Shown: positions 22,822-34,583, counted from the first letter of the stretch. The stretch is DNA of 64,000 nt from Stictocephala bisonia (GCA_035578905.1 JAQJVL010000302.1:332472-396471), one strand, 5' to 3'. The notes: generated by a model from the sequence alone, not told the origin. Translations and numbers: made by a program.

Positions 22822-23548
22822 ATGTTTTCTATTATTCAATTAAGACTGAAAAAAATAATATTTAAGATCTTTTAATTACATAATAATGCAGTATAAAAAT
22901 ATTAATCTAAACATTTCAGTGTGGTTGATAAAATCAAAAGCTTAACTCAGATCTGTAATAAACCTTATAATCTGTGATGTCATTCACTATTTTAAAACTA
23001 ATAATGATCTCAGCTAACAAAAGACTTTATTATATTGGGAGAGATTTGACATCAGCAAACTTACGTAAGAAGACAAATTCACTAACACACTGTACAAATA
23101 CAAGAACAACGCATATTTACAGATTTCACAGTGTCTACTTACCTGATGAAAGTACCAGTTGCACTGATAATTTGTAAAAATTGTGTTGTTCCAGTGTGTG
23201 TATATATATTTACTACTTAAAGTGTTAATGGTGTTCTTAGGTAAGTTTGCTGATGTTCCATCTATCCTAATATACCAATTTCTGACCTAGTGCCATTAAC
23301 CTAACCTAACATGAAGACTTTTCAACAGTAATAATTGTATTAGTACATAGTGAATGAGATAGGGAATCAAGATTATTTTGTAGTTGCATGAGTTTTGTAA
23401 GTGAGCAGTTAGCCCATAAAGATAATAATTGTTTATCACTTGTATAAAATTGCCAGGCAAGATTTTCTTTAAAGTTTTATTCATCTTAAAGTTGCTGTTA
23501 AAGTTATGAACAATGTTTTATTTAAGTAATAACTCAATATTTTGTTAG

Positions 23549-23911
23549 GTTTGGCAGTTCCCAGCAGGAGGCAAGATTTTTTCATCCTTAGTTTCCTCTG
23601 AGGATATTGTGATGTTTGGCTGTCATGACAATCACATATATTGTCTGCGCTACAATCTGGAAGGTTACCTACTTTTATGGACTTTGGACCTGGGGTCAGC
23701 AGTTTATGCTACGCCATGTTGCCTTTTACCCCAATATGTTGTCATTGCTACAACTACAGGCCGTGTAAGTCTTGTGGATTTCACTTCCTCAGAGATACTC
23801 TCAACTACACATCTTCCTGGAGAGGTCTTCTCCTCACCTATAGCAGTAAATAATTCTATAATTTTAGGTTGTAGAGATAATAATATTTATTGTTTAGTGA
23901 TTGATAAATAA
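23549..23911 (+). CDS. AASDH: AASDH-like gene, last exon (PQQ propeller end)
   Basis: A 120-codon terminal exon plus stop, beginning after TTTTGTTAG. It encodes VWQFPAGGKIFSSLV, then VMFGCHDNHIYCLRYNL, LLWTLDLGSAVYATPC, TTTGRVSLVDFTSSE and PGEVFSSPI, ending GCRDNNIYCLVIDK. These are four further PQQ/propeller blade motifs (W…KIFSS, GCxDNxIYCL). The closing GCRDNxIYCL block is characteristic of the AASDH C-terminus. It joins the exon at 16916-17176 in phase 0. An AATAAA overlaps the stop (23910-23915) and another lies at 23976-23981, a plausible polyadenylation signal. No stop or frameshift, so the host gene looks functional here. Confidence 0.87.
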   Translation, partial: VWQFPAGGKIFSSLVSSEDIVMFGCHDNHIYCLRYNLEGYLLLWTLDLGSAVYATPCCLLPQYVVIATTTGRVSLVDFTSSEILSTTHLPGEVFSSPIAVNNSIILGCRDNNIYCLVIDK

Positions 23912-24372
23912 TAAATTTAAAAACGATTTCTTTGTTAATTGATTCCTTTGTCCCTTGAAAATTACACTCTGAATTAATAAAAATAATCGTTATTGTTTTC
24001 AGTTAAAAAGTATTGGATATACAATAAATAAAATATTAAATTAATATAATCAATTAATATTAATTTATTAATGGTACAGAAATCACTAAAAGGCAACAAA
24101 TTAACCCACTGCGGATCATACAGTTTGGCACGGTGTGTTTCAGCAGGTACGAGATGACCACCCCAACGTGGCGTACGGTACTAACTGCAGAGCAGAGCTG
24201 TTTGATCAAAAACGATGAATAACCCATATAACTGAAGGTAGCTTAGGTAGATTCGTACATTTAAACATGTTCATATTTCAATTTAACATTGACTATAGTT
24301 CAAATTAGATAAATATCTAAAAAGTAATTAATGATATGTATTATAAATAAATATAATAATACTTCCAATAAG
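23912..24372. other. Intergenic, downstream of AASDH
   Basis: AT-rich and non-coding. TTAACCCACTGCGG at about 24101 resembles one end of a piggyBac-like MITE, but no partner end was found. Confidence 0.4.
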
Positions 24373-24675
24373 TACCCACCCGCCCACACATACAGTGGTA
24401 TCGACCATCGACCTACCCACCCACCCATATGCGTACAGTGGTATTGATCCACCCGCCCACCCATACACTTACAGTGGTATTAACCCACCCGTACACGTAC
24501 AGTGGTATTGACCAATCCGCCCGCCCATACACGTACAGTAGTATTGAACTACCCGCCCACCCATACACGTACAGTAGTATTGACCTGCCTATACACGTAC
24601 AGTGGCATTGACCCGCCCGCCTATACACGTACAATGGCACTGACCCACCTGACCGCCCATACACGTACAGTGGCG
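24373..24675. repeat. ~30-38-bp minisatellite, first block
   Basis: About nine units with the core ACACGTACAGTGGTATTGAC and a variable CCCACCCGCCCGCC linker, which makes the period vary between about 29 and 38. Same family as 10664-10822, 24804-25779 and 31518-31602. Open frames through it on both strands are artefacts of the repeat. Confidence 0.92.
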
Positions 24676-24803
24676 GTGTATCCAATAAATATCGATCCAA
24701 TTCAGATGAACGTAAATTTTCCATTTTGCACTTCCAACTATATCACTCCATCATCTGCACACGAAAACTCACAATACTGAAACTAAATGTACAGGTCCAT
24801 AAA

Positions 24804-25779
24804 CGTACAGTGGTATTGATCCACCCGCCCACCCATACACGTACAGTGGTATTGACCCACCTACCTGCCCGTACACACAGTGGTATTGACCCACCCATCT
24901 GCCCGTACATGTACAGTAGTATTAACCCACCCATCAATACACCTACAGTGGTATTGACCAACCCGCCCATACATGTTCAGTGGTATTGCCCCACCCGCCT
25001 GCCCATACACGTACAGTGGTGTTGACCCACCTGCCCGTACACGTATAGTGGTATTGACCCACTCGCATGCCCATACACATACAGTGGTATTAACCTACCT
25101 GCCCGTACATGTACAGTGGTATTGACCCACCCGACTGCCCGTACACGTACATGTACAGTGGTATTGACCCACCCGCCCGTACACGTTCAGTGGTATTGCC
25201 CCACCCGCCTGCCCAAACATGTACAGTGGTATTGACCCACTCGCCTGCCCGTACACGTACAGTGGTATTGACCCACCCAACCGCCCGTACACGTACAGTG
25301 GTATTAACCCACCCGCCCATACACGTACAGTGTTATTGACTCACCTACCCATACACGTAGAGTGTTATTGACCAACCCACCCGTACACGTACAGTGATAT
25401 TGACCCACCCGTCCGTGCATGTACAGTGACATTGACCCACCCGACCGCCTGTACACGTACAGTGGTATTAACCCACCCGCCCATACACGTACAGTGTTAT
25501 TGACCCACCCACCCATACACATAGTGTTATTGACCCACCCGCCCGTACACGTACAGTGGTATTGACCCACCCGCCTGCCCGTACACGTACAGTAGTATTA
25601 GACCACCCGCCCGCCCATACATTACAGTGGTATTGACCCACCCACCCGCCCATACACGTACAGTGGTATTGACTCACCCGCCTGCCCATACACGTACAGT
25701 GGTATTGACCCACCTGCCCGTCCATAAACGTACAGTGGTATTGACCCACCCACCCACCCATTCATGTACAGTGGTATTG
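24804..25779. repeat. ~30-38-bp minisatellite, main block
   Basis: Roughly 28-30 units of CGTACAGTGGTATTGACCC plus a CCGCCxGCCC-type spacer. Separated from the first block by about 130 bases of unique DNA. Units are diverged from each other, so this is not a freshly expanded array. Confidence 0.93.
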
Positions 25780-27196
25780 AAACTATGATTGCTAATGGAC
25801 AGGCTTACACTACCTAGTGAGCATTACGTGAAATTTGTAGTAAAACAGCGCTATACATACCTGGTAATCCGTGGGTAAAGATAGGATGTTTTTAGATTGT
25901 CGAAGAACATGCTTACTACATCTAGTGGATGAAATTAACAAAACAAAAGTAACAAAACAATGCCCAGGATGCAATGATGAGCTCACATCGTCAGTGTTCT
26001 GCCAAGCCTTTTCAGTGCATGACAAGCAATCTCGTCAGTGATCCAATTTTAAGTAAAATATTGCCTCTCCTACTTCATGTGTTGAACCTTGTGAAATAAT
26101 TATAAAATTTTCTGGTTTGACTCTAACTTGAGATTGTGGGGCAGTTTGTTAGTGTTTGTTGCCATTATTTAAGTGGTGCTATTAGAAAAATTAATTGAAT
26201 GCTGTAAGGAATTACATTAACTAACAAACAAAAAGAATAAATATAGGGAAAAGAGTACCTTGAAATTTGCAAAAAGCTTTTTTAACAGAAGTCAGGATTT
26301 CCAGAATGGATAAAACAGGAACAGCTTTTATTATTCGAAACCAATCCTTGCAGGTTTCATGTTTTTTAATAGAAAACATGGTTTTAATGTCTTTCTTTTG
26401 AATCCTAAAAAGAAAAGCGTTCTTTTTCATTATTAATTTCTAAGACGCTGTTTGTAGAGCTATGGGTGAATATGAGGGGTGAATGAGTGTGATTGGTAAT
26501 ACAATAACGAGTGTAGTCATTGTTATTATACTACATAAAATAAATGGTAGCAGGTAACTGGCGCAAACTTTTTCCTTTTTTATGTCAGATTGTTTAAAAA
26601 ATGAAAATTAAAGGATGTAAAAACATACCTAATTAAAAAAAGATGTTCAATTAATTACATTTCTAAGGAATGTACAAAATAAACACTTATTTTATTTAAA
26701 TAAAAGTATGGAAATAAATAATCTTCAAAAACAGCTGTTCAATTAATCACATAGCCAGATTTTATCTAAACAACCTTCAACAACTTCAATTGGGGCTCTT
26801 GGCCGAATAGTAAGTAAAATATTTTTAATTGTAATTTGCATCTTATCTGAAAATTTAACCAAAACCGTTAGAATAAAGCTTGAAACATTGCTTTTTTAAT
26901 ATTTTTGCTTGTAAAAAAGTGTTATAAATAAAAAACGTCAAATTAGAGACATGTGGTTTTTACTAAAATAATTTAAATTGTAGGCTTAATTCACATATTT
27001 CCTAAAAATTTAATCAAAATCAGTAGAGCCATTTTTGTTATGTTTTTGTCCATAAAAATCAAACAAATCTAAAATTTCAAATAAGTGAAAAATGGTCAGG
27101 AGATATTGGCTAAATACATCTACATACAAAATTTCATAAAAATTGATCTAGCCGTTTGGTCTCCAGCGAACGGCACATATACATAGAATAGTAATA
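25780..27196. other. AT-rich stretch, only a SINE remnant recognised
   Basis: No gene seen. 26434-26538 is a diverged, truncated minus-strand SINE copy (TTCTAAGACGC, GAATGAGTGTGATTGG). The end (about 27060-27185: AAAATTTCATAAAAATTGATCTAGCCGTTTGG, written here as two adjoining motifs) resembles low-complexity Helitron-associated DNA. A 71-codon open frame at 25810-26025 (minus) has no recognisable product. Confidence 0.4.
26434..26538 (-). repeat. SINE remnant, diverged 3' part
   Basis: Matches the 3' half of the SINE at 4889-5183 (AAGACGC, GGTGAATATGAG, GTGAATGAGTGTGA, GTGTAGTCATTGTTA) with several changes. The head with Pol III boxes is missing. Confidence 0.5.
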
Positions 27197-27697
27197 CAGT
27201 AGAACCTCTTTAATCCGGCACGTTTGGGACTTGACGCTTTCCGGATTAAAGAAAATTCCAGACTATAGAGGTTAGCCTATTTATAAAAATACAGAAGGTG
27301 TATAAAAAATAACATAATATGTACAACAAAACTTTACTGTATGTATATATTATTTAAACATTGGTTATTTAAACAATATAAATCAATATATAAGTACAGG
27401 AGAAATATTAAAATGCATTTTTAAGTACAGTATATGATGAATTAAATTAGAATACAGTATGAAATACAATACAGTACTGTACTATAGTATTTATGGTTTT
27501 TAGTAACAGCACTGGTAGAAGGCTGGAAAAAAGATCTAATATCTATTTGCTTCTTACAGCTTTTTTCATTAGCTGTCGAGTAGTTCATTTTACAATGTTC
27601 ATTGTGAAGGCAATTCTGTAATTTGTGTCTATTGCCGTTGATGCCGGATTATAGACAATTCCGGACTATAGAATGCCGGATTAAGGAGGTTTTACTG
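27197..27697. mobile_element. Tigger/pogo-type MITE, 501 bp
   Basis: Left end CAGTAGAACCTCTTTAATCC; reverse complement of the right end CAGTAAAACCTCCTTAATCC, both followed by GGCA (18 of 20 identical in the first 20). TA on each side (27195-27196, 27698-27699). Subterminal CCGGATTA and CCGGACTATA motifs recur at both ends. Interior non-coding. This is the classical pogo/Tigger layout. Confidence 0.88.
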
Positions 27698-28160
27698 TAC
27701 TTTATTGTCGCGAAGCTCATAAATACTAGCATGGACATTGTCAATAATTCAGCAGTTATAATGCACAGTCAATCATACTTAAAACTAAAACTAAGAAAAT
27801 AAATTAAGAACAATAAACAAGGATTTAAATAACTTAACTATGTAATAAAAATCTAATAATTGACAATAAAATAAATAATAAACAATCTAACCATCAACAG
27901 TAAAATAAATAATTTAACTATCAACAATAAAATAAACAATTCAACTATTAACAATGAAACAAACTATTAACAATAAAATAAATAAGTAACATTTCAAAAC
28001 AAAGTTGTTACTTTAAAAATTTATATTTTTTAAATTTAAGAATTCATTAAGAGTATAAAAGGAAGAATTCATTAAGAGTATAAAAGGGATTACATAACAG
28101 CCAAGTATGAAACTTTCTTTTGAGTATCTCTACTGGATATTTATTGCTTAAAGGCTTCAA
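27698..28160. repeat. AT-rich stretch with short tandem repeats
   Basis: About 27845-27985 holds four to five copies of a 25-30-base unit based on CTATCAACAATAAAATAAA. At about 28036-28088 the 26-base unit AGAATTCATTAAGAGTATAA(AAGG) is duplicated. No gene. Confidence 0.7.
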
Positions 28161-28851
28161 TCTATATTTATAAAAGAGAATGTTTGTATGTATATATATA
28201 TGTTTGAAGTTTATGCGCTGCCAAACCATCCAACCGATCACCATGAAACTTTAGGATGTTGTCCTGTATAATCCCGAGATGGTTTCTGTGAAGTTTGATG
28301 CAGATCTGTCCACAGGGTCCCGCCCCACGGGCTCCTAAAGATCCCATGTTATTCAAATGGAGAATCTGAATTGTTTACAAAAAACATATGACTGTGTGGT
28401 TTAATGTAGTTTCACATGCCATCAGCAGATTGAAGTTCTCACAACAACAGTACTGTATATGTTTTGATTTATTGTAGTTCTACATTTCACCTTGAGAGTG
28501 TAGCACACACTACTTCAAGTATTTCCCACCAAGACGAGATCAAGAATTAGACCTTCGTTGTATTTACATTTTGTTCCCAGTTCAAATACTACATTATATT
28601 CATTCGACTGACGGAGCGCGTAGGCCTGCACCTGGTTGGCCTTAATTATTATATATCCATTATTATATATATAATTCCATAGTAGTAAATTATATATTAC
28701 ATTAGCTGTTCTAAATTGGATATTAGATTAAATAATGATTTTAATAATAGTGGAAAAATACAGTGTAAAGTGAAAGCTTGCTGTACATTTCGATTATAGG
28801 CCTATAATAAAACTAAATATTATGGCCAGCGAAGCGGACGGGTATAGCTAG
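28161..28851 (+). mobile_element. Non-autonomous Helitron, copy A
   Basis: Starts TCTATATTTATAAAAGAGAA directly after an A, and ends GGGTATAGCTAG directly before a T. That is the A|TC...CTAG|T arrangement of Helitrons, with a GC-rich GGCCAGCGAAGC block 15-30 bases before the end (a weak hairpin here). No target duplication, as expected. Its body (from GCTGCCAAACCATCC to the leading CACACACTACTT region) recurs inverted at 38758-39290. No rep or helicase gene. Confidence 0.65.
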
Positions 28852-28859
28852 TTGATTAT

Positions 28860-30065
28860 AAACCTTGAGAGATATAATGGTATGGCTGTTGAGGGACACA
28901 CTCACCTATGAAATGCAATAGTGGTGTTTTCCCTTTCTCTAGTGTTGTAGTTATGAACATTGTAATTAAAATTTAAAATTTCTGGGTGTTTAATAATATA
29001 TATATAGGTTAATAATTGTTTGAATCTTTGTATTGATGAAAATTGGCTTACAATGTTCAATGAGGGGTGAATTAGATATTATTCTAAGGGCTTTCTTTTG
29101 TAGTAATAACACCTCGTCAACACGATTGCAATTTCCCCAGAGTACTAGGCCATACCTCAAGATTGACTGAAAGTAAGCAAAGTAGGCTACCCTGGTATAG
29201 TTAAGTCATACACAGGTCGTGAGACGGCTCAATAAATATATAATTCTAGATAATCTTTTAGTGACATGATCAATATGAGCTTCCTAGGAACTTACAAACG
29301 ATAAAAATACTCAGAAACATAACACTGTCAATAGGCTCAAAATCATCAAAAGTGTGTTAATTTAAGGACCTAAAACTGAATAATATGTGTTGTGTTTTAT
29401 TATTCTTTGATAAAAATCTGTTTGAATTAAACCAAGATGAAGCCTTTTTAGTAGAGTTCTTCACTGTGAGTTCAAGTTCCTCAATATCAGAACTTATGTT
29501 TAAAAAAGTTTAATCATCTGCATAGAGGAAGGTCTTGGCCGCTACACAAAAAGGCAAGTCATTAATAACTATGAGAGTCCAAGAACTGATCCCTGAGGGA
29601 CTCCATACTTCAACTATTTGTTCAAGCGGCCACTCTCCGTTAACACATACTTTCTGCCTTAGGTTACTTAAATAAGATTAAAAAAATGTTAATGCCTTTT
29701 CATCTAATCCATCATATTTTAATTTATCCAATATATCTTTATGGCTTACACAGTCAAATGCCTTGCTCAGGTCACACAAGGTGGCCTGAGCGTTTCTTTT
29801 AAAAAACACCAAGTACATTTTTTACAAGACTGTCTATTGCATCAACTGTACATTTGTTTCTTCCAAAGCCACACTGAAAAATATTAAAAAAGTCATTGGA
29901 TTCAAAAATAAGTTAAGCTGATCAAATATTAATAATTCTATTATTTTAGATAAAGTAGGAGATATAGGTCGATAGCTATCTGCTTTGTCCCTTGGACCTT
30001 TCTTGTAAATAGGACATATTTTGGATACTTTTGAGTTGCTTAAGAAAATAACTGCGGCGGCCCTC
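28860..30065 (-). pseudogene. LINE reverse transcriptase remnant (Jockey/CR1-like)
   Basis: Read on the minus strand with frameshifts. Seen: VSKICPIYKKGPRDKADSYR and PISPTLSKIIE (RT blocks 1-2), LCDLSKAFDCVSHKDIL (block A, catalytic Asp), the degenerate GxSS block near 29580, FLYADD (block C) near 29520, the NRFLSKNNKTQH block, RYGLVLWGNCNRVDEVLLLQ and KKALRIISN near 29110, and the closing YNTRERENTT near 28930. Order and motifs are those of a non-LTR RT. Stops and a lost endonuclease make it dead. It lies just right of a Helitron end. Confidence 0.8.
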
Positions 30066-30285
30066 AGAGGCGTGTTAACGGTTTTGTATACAGAATGAAT
30101 TTCGCGGAATGAAAAGGCCCTACGCTAACCCAGGAGGATTACTACGACAATTTACATTCATGCCACACCAGCTTTAACGAGTTCGATTAATAATTCTTAT
30201 CAGTTATCCTGGCCCTACATGTGTCCGGTTCAATTTAAATTGTAACTCAGCTTCGGGCTTCCATTACGGCATCTTCTCTCAACTG

Positions 30286-30400
30286 TGCATCTCAGCAACT
30301 TCTTCTTTAAGTGCTCCGGGACGAATTGAACGACCGGTCTGCCCTTCACCCGGTCTGTTCATTCTCCGTCCCACCAAAACTTGTGCCACAAAACCCTTGG
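30286..30400 (-). repeat. Dispersed repeat, copy 2 (class unknown)
   Basis: Inverse copy of 2891-3005. In this copy a 65-codon minus-strand frame runs through it (30279-30476) with RSIRPGALKEEVAEMHS at its end, but no gene family is recognised. The sequence left of it (30066-30285) and right of it (30401-31517) shows no coding signal. Confidence 0.6.
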
Positions 30401-31517
30401 TCAGATTCCTTGGCCGGAGAAGATTCCCAAAAAGTGGACATTTATAAGATTTTTTAGATTTTGAACAATTTAACACTAACTGAACTATTATGAACCTTAA
30501 AATAAGTTAATTAGGTAAGTTTCTACACTGTTATTCAATAACTAATGTTTAAATACACAAATTACCTTAAAAAAACCAGTGGAAATTTATAGAATTAAAT
30601 TCCCGGACCAGTAAACACACTCCGACTGGTATTACAATATCAAATATTTTATAAACTGAATTTTATAATAAAGATCATGGCCCTATTGTAAAGATTTTTT
30701 TGACAATTAACTTGTATGTATACAAATTCGATAGAGTACTACCATCTTATCAGAGTTAAACACAAAGGATATCACAATCAGACTGTCTGGGTTCTTATAA
30801 CAACTTTCTGGGGTTCAAATGCTAAAAAAACTTTACATTTTTATAAAATGCCTATTTTACAGTTTTTAAACTTTAAGTTTCAAAGATATATTGGTTGCAC
30901 TGTACTATGACTGTAAGGGGGAAATATAGTTCCTTCAGTGTTTGGGAGGGAATTTTCTTCTCCCTTTCAACCCCTAGAAACTTCATCCAGCATCATTGCC
31001 AATGGTTGTTGTAGAACCAGTGTCAAGGGTACTATTTTGAGTAACAGTGTGAGATTGTAAGAGCAAGGGACAATTTAGGAAGAAGTGACTGCTCCAGGTA
31101 AATCTCCTCTGAATTGTTCGTTATTATAAAATGGTGAAGAAAAAGGTCACGTGTATTGGAGGGTCAAAATAAAACTCGGCAGCTGAGCGAAACTAATTTA
31201 TTATCAAGAAAACAAAAAGTTGATCAATCAAAAACGGCAGAAGGCCACAATATCAATTCGCACTTAAATAAATAACAAGAAACACTAAAATTAACAAGAT
31301 AATACAAAAAGCTACAAAAACAACAAACTCTACAAATACCAAAATTAACAACTACATGGCCTATCTGCAGCCTAGCCTGAGACACCCAAAACGTAAGAAA
31401 TAAAAGACCCAATTAAAAGTGAAAATTTAGAAAACTTTTGGACAACAATTAACCCGGCAATTTAGCCCACATCCCATGATTCCACCGAGGCCAGGGAGTA
31501 AGCCGGTGGAATCCCGA
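30401..31517. other. Non-coding stretch
   Basis: No transposon end or gene recognised. Short open frames of 60-80 codons in this stretch look random. Confidence 0.4.
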
Positions 31518-31602
31518 CTTACCCACCCACCCACCCATACACGTACGGTGGTATTGACCCACCCACCCATCCATACACGAGCAGTGGTATTGACCCACCG
31601 CC
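31518..31602. repeat. Short array of the CGTACAGTGGTATTGACC minisatellite
   Basis: Two and a half units (CCCATACACGTACGGTGG, TATTGACCCACCCACCC, CATACACGAGCAGTGG). Ends exactly where the hAT transposase reading frame begins. Confidence 0.85.
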
Positions 31603-34400
31603 AAAAATTTGGGACTTTTTTAATGTAATAGGACAAGGTGTTGTATGTGAATATTGTACTCAAGAGTACAAACAAGCAAATTCAGTTAAAATGGAAAAAC
31701 ATATTAGGAAATGTTTTAAATGCCCTATAGGGTTAAAGCATATTATCTTTGCTAATGTTAAGCAAACTCCTAAAAAATCAACCTCAGAGAAAATCAAACA
31801 GTCACTGTCAGTCATTGTAGATTTGAATGTAGACGAAACTACTGTAACTAATGATTTAACCTCAACTGGTTCAAGTTCAGCATCATCTTCATTTACAAGT
31901 CCACCAATACAGAAGCCTTGGCCAAGTCCACTATCTGCAACCTCCTCTAGTTCGGAATCCGCAACTGTTCCAATTTACAGCCCTGGTTCATCAAGAGGAA
32001 TTACTTCATTTTTGGATTACATGGATTCCAAAACAAATGTAAGTACACAATATTTAATGTCAGTAGGCTTACTATAAAAAAAGGTGGTAGGGAGGATGTG
32101 TAGGCCTATAGTACCTATATTGGGAAATTGAGTTTTTGTTAAAACATAACTTATAAATAATGTGTTGCATGGTATTAATAAAAAATAATTCAATACTGGT
32201 AAGACTAATCACTTTTGTACTTAATAAATTATACTGTCATTGTAAAATTAAAACCCACATTTTTTAATAAGCCTACCATAAACGTAGGCTAGTTTTGCCA
32301 GCTTCTTAACCTTCACAGAATCCTTACTGATACCTAATCCCTTAAACTTAAAGCTAACCATTACACTGGAGTAGTATGAATATAAGATACGAGTACAATA
32401 TAAATATAATAGGGTAGAAAACACTGATAAAGGTTAACTAATCTTTATAAGGTATTAACGTAACGCCTAGGACCATTTTTTTTATTTCCTCAAAGTAATT
32501 AAATTTCTTTAATTACCTCTAAAAAAATATCTGTGATTTAATTGTATCATGAGTATTGCAGAGTATTACTTATTTATTCAATATTTGTTTCATATGCAAG
32601 CAATAACACCTATTGTTAAAGCATCATCATAACCTATAACACTTTTTGACTCTGGTTATTTTGCAACACCCTGTTATTGTAACCTATTGAATATATAGGC
32701 ACGTGTTCTTGTGTTTAGATTAAAGAGAATGTTTTAATTAAAAATTAGACCCAAAAATTAATTCTGAGACCTAGAGCCAAAAAATGTGATATTTAATGCT
32801 AAAATTATGTTTTGGAAACAGGTGATTACATTGTCGTGTAAAAAAAAATGATTTTATTCATTATTGTGACTGTGTTTATTCAAAAATATTAATTTGAGGT
32901 TTTGTTACAGGAAATGCTCAACCAATCTTAGGCAAAAGCAGTTTATGTAAGTGGATCACCGTTATCTCTTGTAGAGCACCCACTATGGGTAGAATTTTTC
33001 CAAAAATTTAGACCTGCGTACATATTGCCATCAAGATTTCCGTATGTCAAATAGTTATCTAGATGCACAGTAAACTGAGATGAAAGGACAGATAAGTAAA
33101 GAATTTAAAGATACAAACAATTTACAACTTCGTGTGATGGTTGGAGTAATATAAGAAATGAGAGTATAATCAACTTTGTAATTTCAAAACCACATCCATA
33201 TTTTGTAGATTTTAAAATGACCAAAGCCGATAGACACAAAGCTGATTATCTTGCAGAGATCATTGGCTCGGTCATTGAGCAGTAGTGATTATTGCTGACA
33301 ATGCTGCAAACATGGGCAGGTTTAACATTAGTGAAAGAAAAGTACCCTCATATAATATCACTTGGTTGCATTGCTCACCTCCTCCATTTACTGTGTTCTG
33401 ATATTTTAGGCTGTCAAACTGTCAAAGGCTTTTTTGGTGAAGTGACAGGAATTGTAAAGACAATAAAAAATAGCCACATTTTAAAAGCTTTATTTGATGA
33501 GATTTTGTCAGGGAAAAAATTTAAGGATCAAATTTCTCTCAAGCTGCCTGGACAGATGGGGAAGCCATCTTTTTTGCTTAGAGTTTAAAATCAAATTAAG
33601 TGGTGCTGCAAACACTAGCAGTTAATGAAAAGGCTGATCTAAAACTAGCAATGAAGAAGAAACTTCTTGATGATGGCGTATTTTGGATAAGAGTTGAAAA
33701 GATGATAAATTTACTTCAACCAACTGTTCATCTCATCATTTCTATTGAGTCCAATGAACCTCAAATTCACAGAATTGTGAAAAAGTTGGATGAATTGGAG
33801 AGAAGTTTGGCAGACAACTTCCTGTTATCCCCCCTTCAGAAATCTGAAGAAAAGAACGTAATGGATAAAATTCAAGAAAGGAAAAGTTTTGGCATTGGAG
33901 CAATCCATCTCGCTGCATTTATGCTTGACCCCAAAATGCAGGGGATTACTCTTAACCCATCACAAATATTGGATGCCATAGGCTTCATTTGTGATTGTGC
34001 TCTACAGATAGGTATGGATGTTTTGAATGTGAGAGTATTGCTAACTATAGAGACAAGGAAGGCTTATTTTCAAAAAGTTTTCTTTGGGAGGACATGGACG
34101 ATAAAGAAAAAATTATTAGGCCTTTGTCTTGGTGGAGAGGATTAAAAGGAATGTGTGTCTTGGCTGATAGAGCAATAAGGATTCTTGGAGCACCAAGTAA
34201 CCTCTGCTGCCACAGAGCGTACATTTTCATGGATCCATTCAAAGAAAAGGAATCGTCTGTCAACTGAGCGAGCTGCTAAGTTAACTTATTTGTCCTACGA
34301 TTGGAGGCTGATGAACCCTTCACCACAAAATAAGAAGGATCCTAAAACCAGCGGCAACCCAGAAGATGTAGGAAAAGACAAAGAACTAGATGACCTGGTC
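31603..34400 (+). pseudogene. hAT transposase with BED finger, frameshifted
   Basis: Exon 1 (about 31603-32039) encodes IWDFFNVIGQGVVCEYC, then a C2HC BED-type zinc finger (CEYC...HIRKC, about 31650-31715) and a Ser-rich linker ending LDYMDSKTN at a GTAAGT donor. After an ~870-base intron (AG at 32909-32910) exon 2 continues AVYVSGSPLSLVEHPLWVEF, FRPAYILPSRFPYVK, then SCDGWSNIRNESIINFV (catalytic D block), YPHIISLGCIAHLLHLL (33335-33385), and the dimerisation domain IRPLSWWRGLKGMCVLADRA, then SAATERTFSWIHSKKRNRLS (34185-34265). This is the DUF659/hATC layout. At least five stops or frameshifts make it a pseudogene. No inverted termini were identified. Confidence 0.83.
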
Positions 34401-34407
34401 CCCTGGT

Positions 34408-34583
34408 TGATTTATTTATTTATTTTATTTATTTATGAGACGCCGACACAACGATGTTGGTATTTTAAGGCGAATATGAATGGTTAGATGAGTGTAGGAT
34501 GAGTGTGGATGAGTGTAGTCTTGTTACTATCTGAGTTCGACTGTTCCTCAGAAAGGGCAATTTATTAATAGCCCAACAGCCAG
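34408..34583 (-). repeat. SINE, 5'-truncated copy
   Basis: A T-rich tail at 34408-34436, then GAGACGCCGACACAACGATG to TTAATAGCCCAAC, matching the 3' half of the SINE at 4889-5183. The Pol III box region is missing. It lies against the 3' side of the hAT pseudogene. Confidence 0.75.

Larger units (their letters stand above)
17177..23548 (+). other. AASDH intron, 6.37 kb, transposon-filled
   Basis: Bounded by GTAAGC at 17177 and TTTTGTTAG at 23540-23548; removing it keeps the propeller frame (…SGAE|VWQFPAGG…). It holds an AT microsatellite (17909-17957), AT-rich non-coding DNA to 18748, a Helitron helicase remnant, a LINE and a hAT MITE. The last ~700 bases (22830-23548) show nothing recognisable. 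Confidence 0.75.

Noticed and set aside
23297..23312. CCTAACCTAAC resembling insect telomere repeat
   Set aside because: Only two units; not an interstitial telomeric array.
24101..24200. TTAACCCACTGCGG as a possible piggyBac-like element end
   Set aside because: No partner terminus followed by TTAA could be found nearby.
24413..25761. Many open frames rich in YVYG/RTVVLTHP repeats
   Set aside because: By-products of the ~30-38-bp minisatellite; both strands are open at once and no family matches.
25810..26025. 71-codon minus-strand frame rich in Cys
   Set aside because: Neither this frame nor the opposite strand's CPGC-containing frame forms a complete known zinc domain; unsupported.
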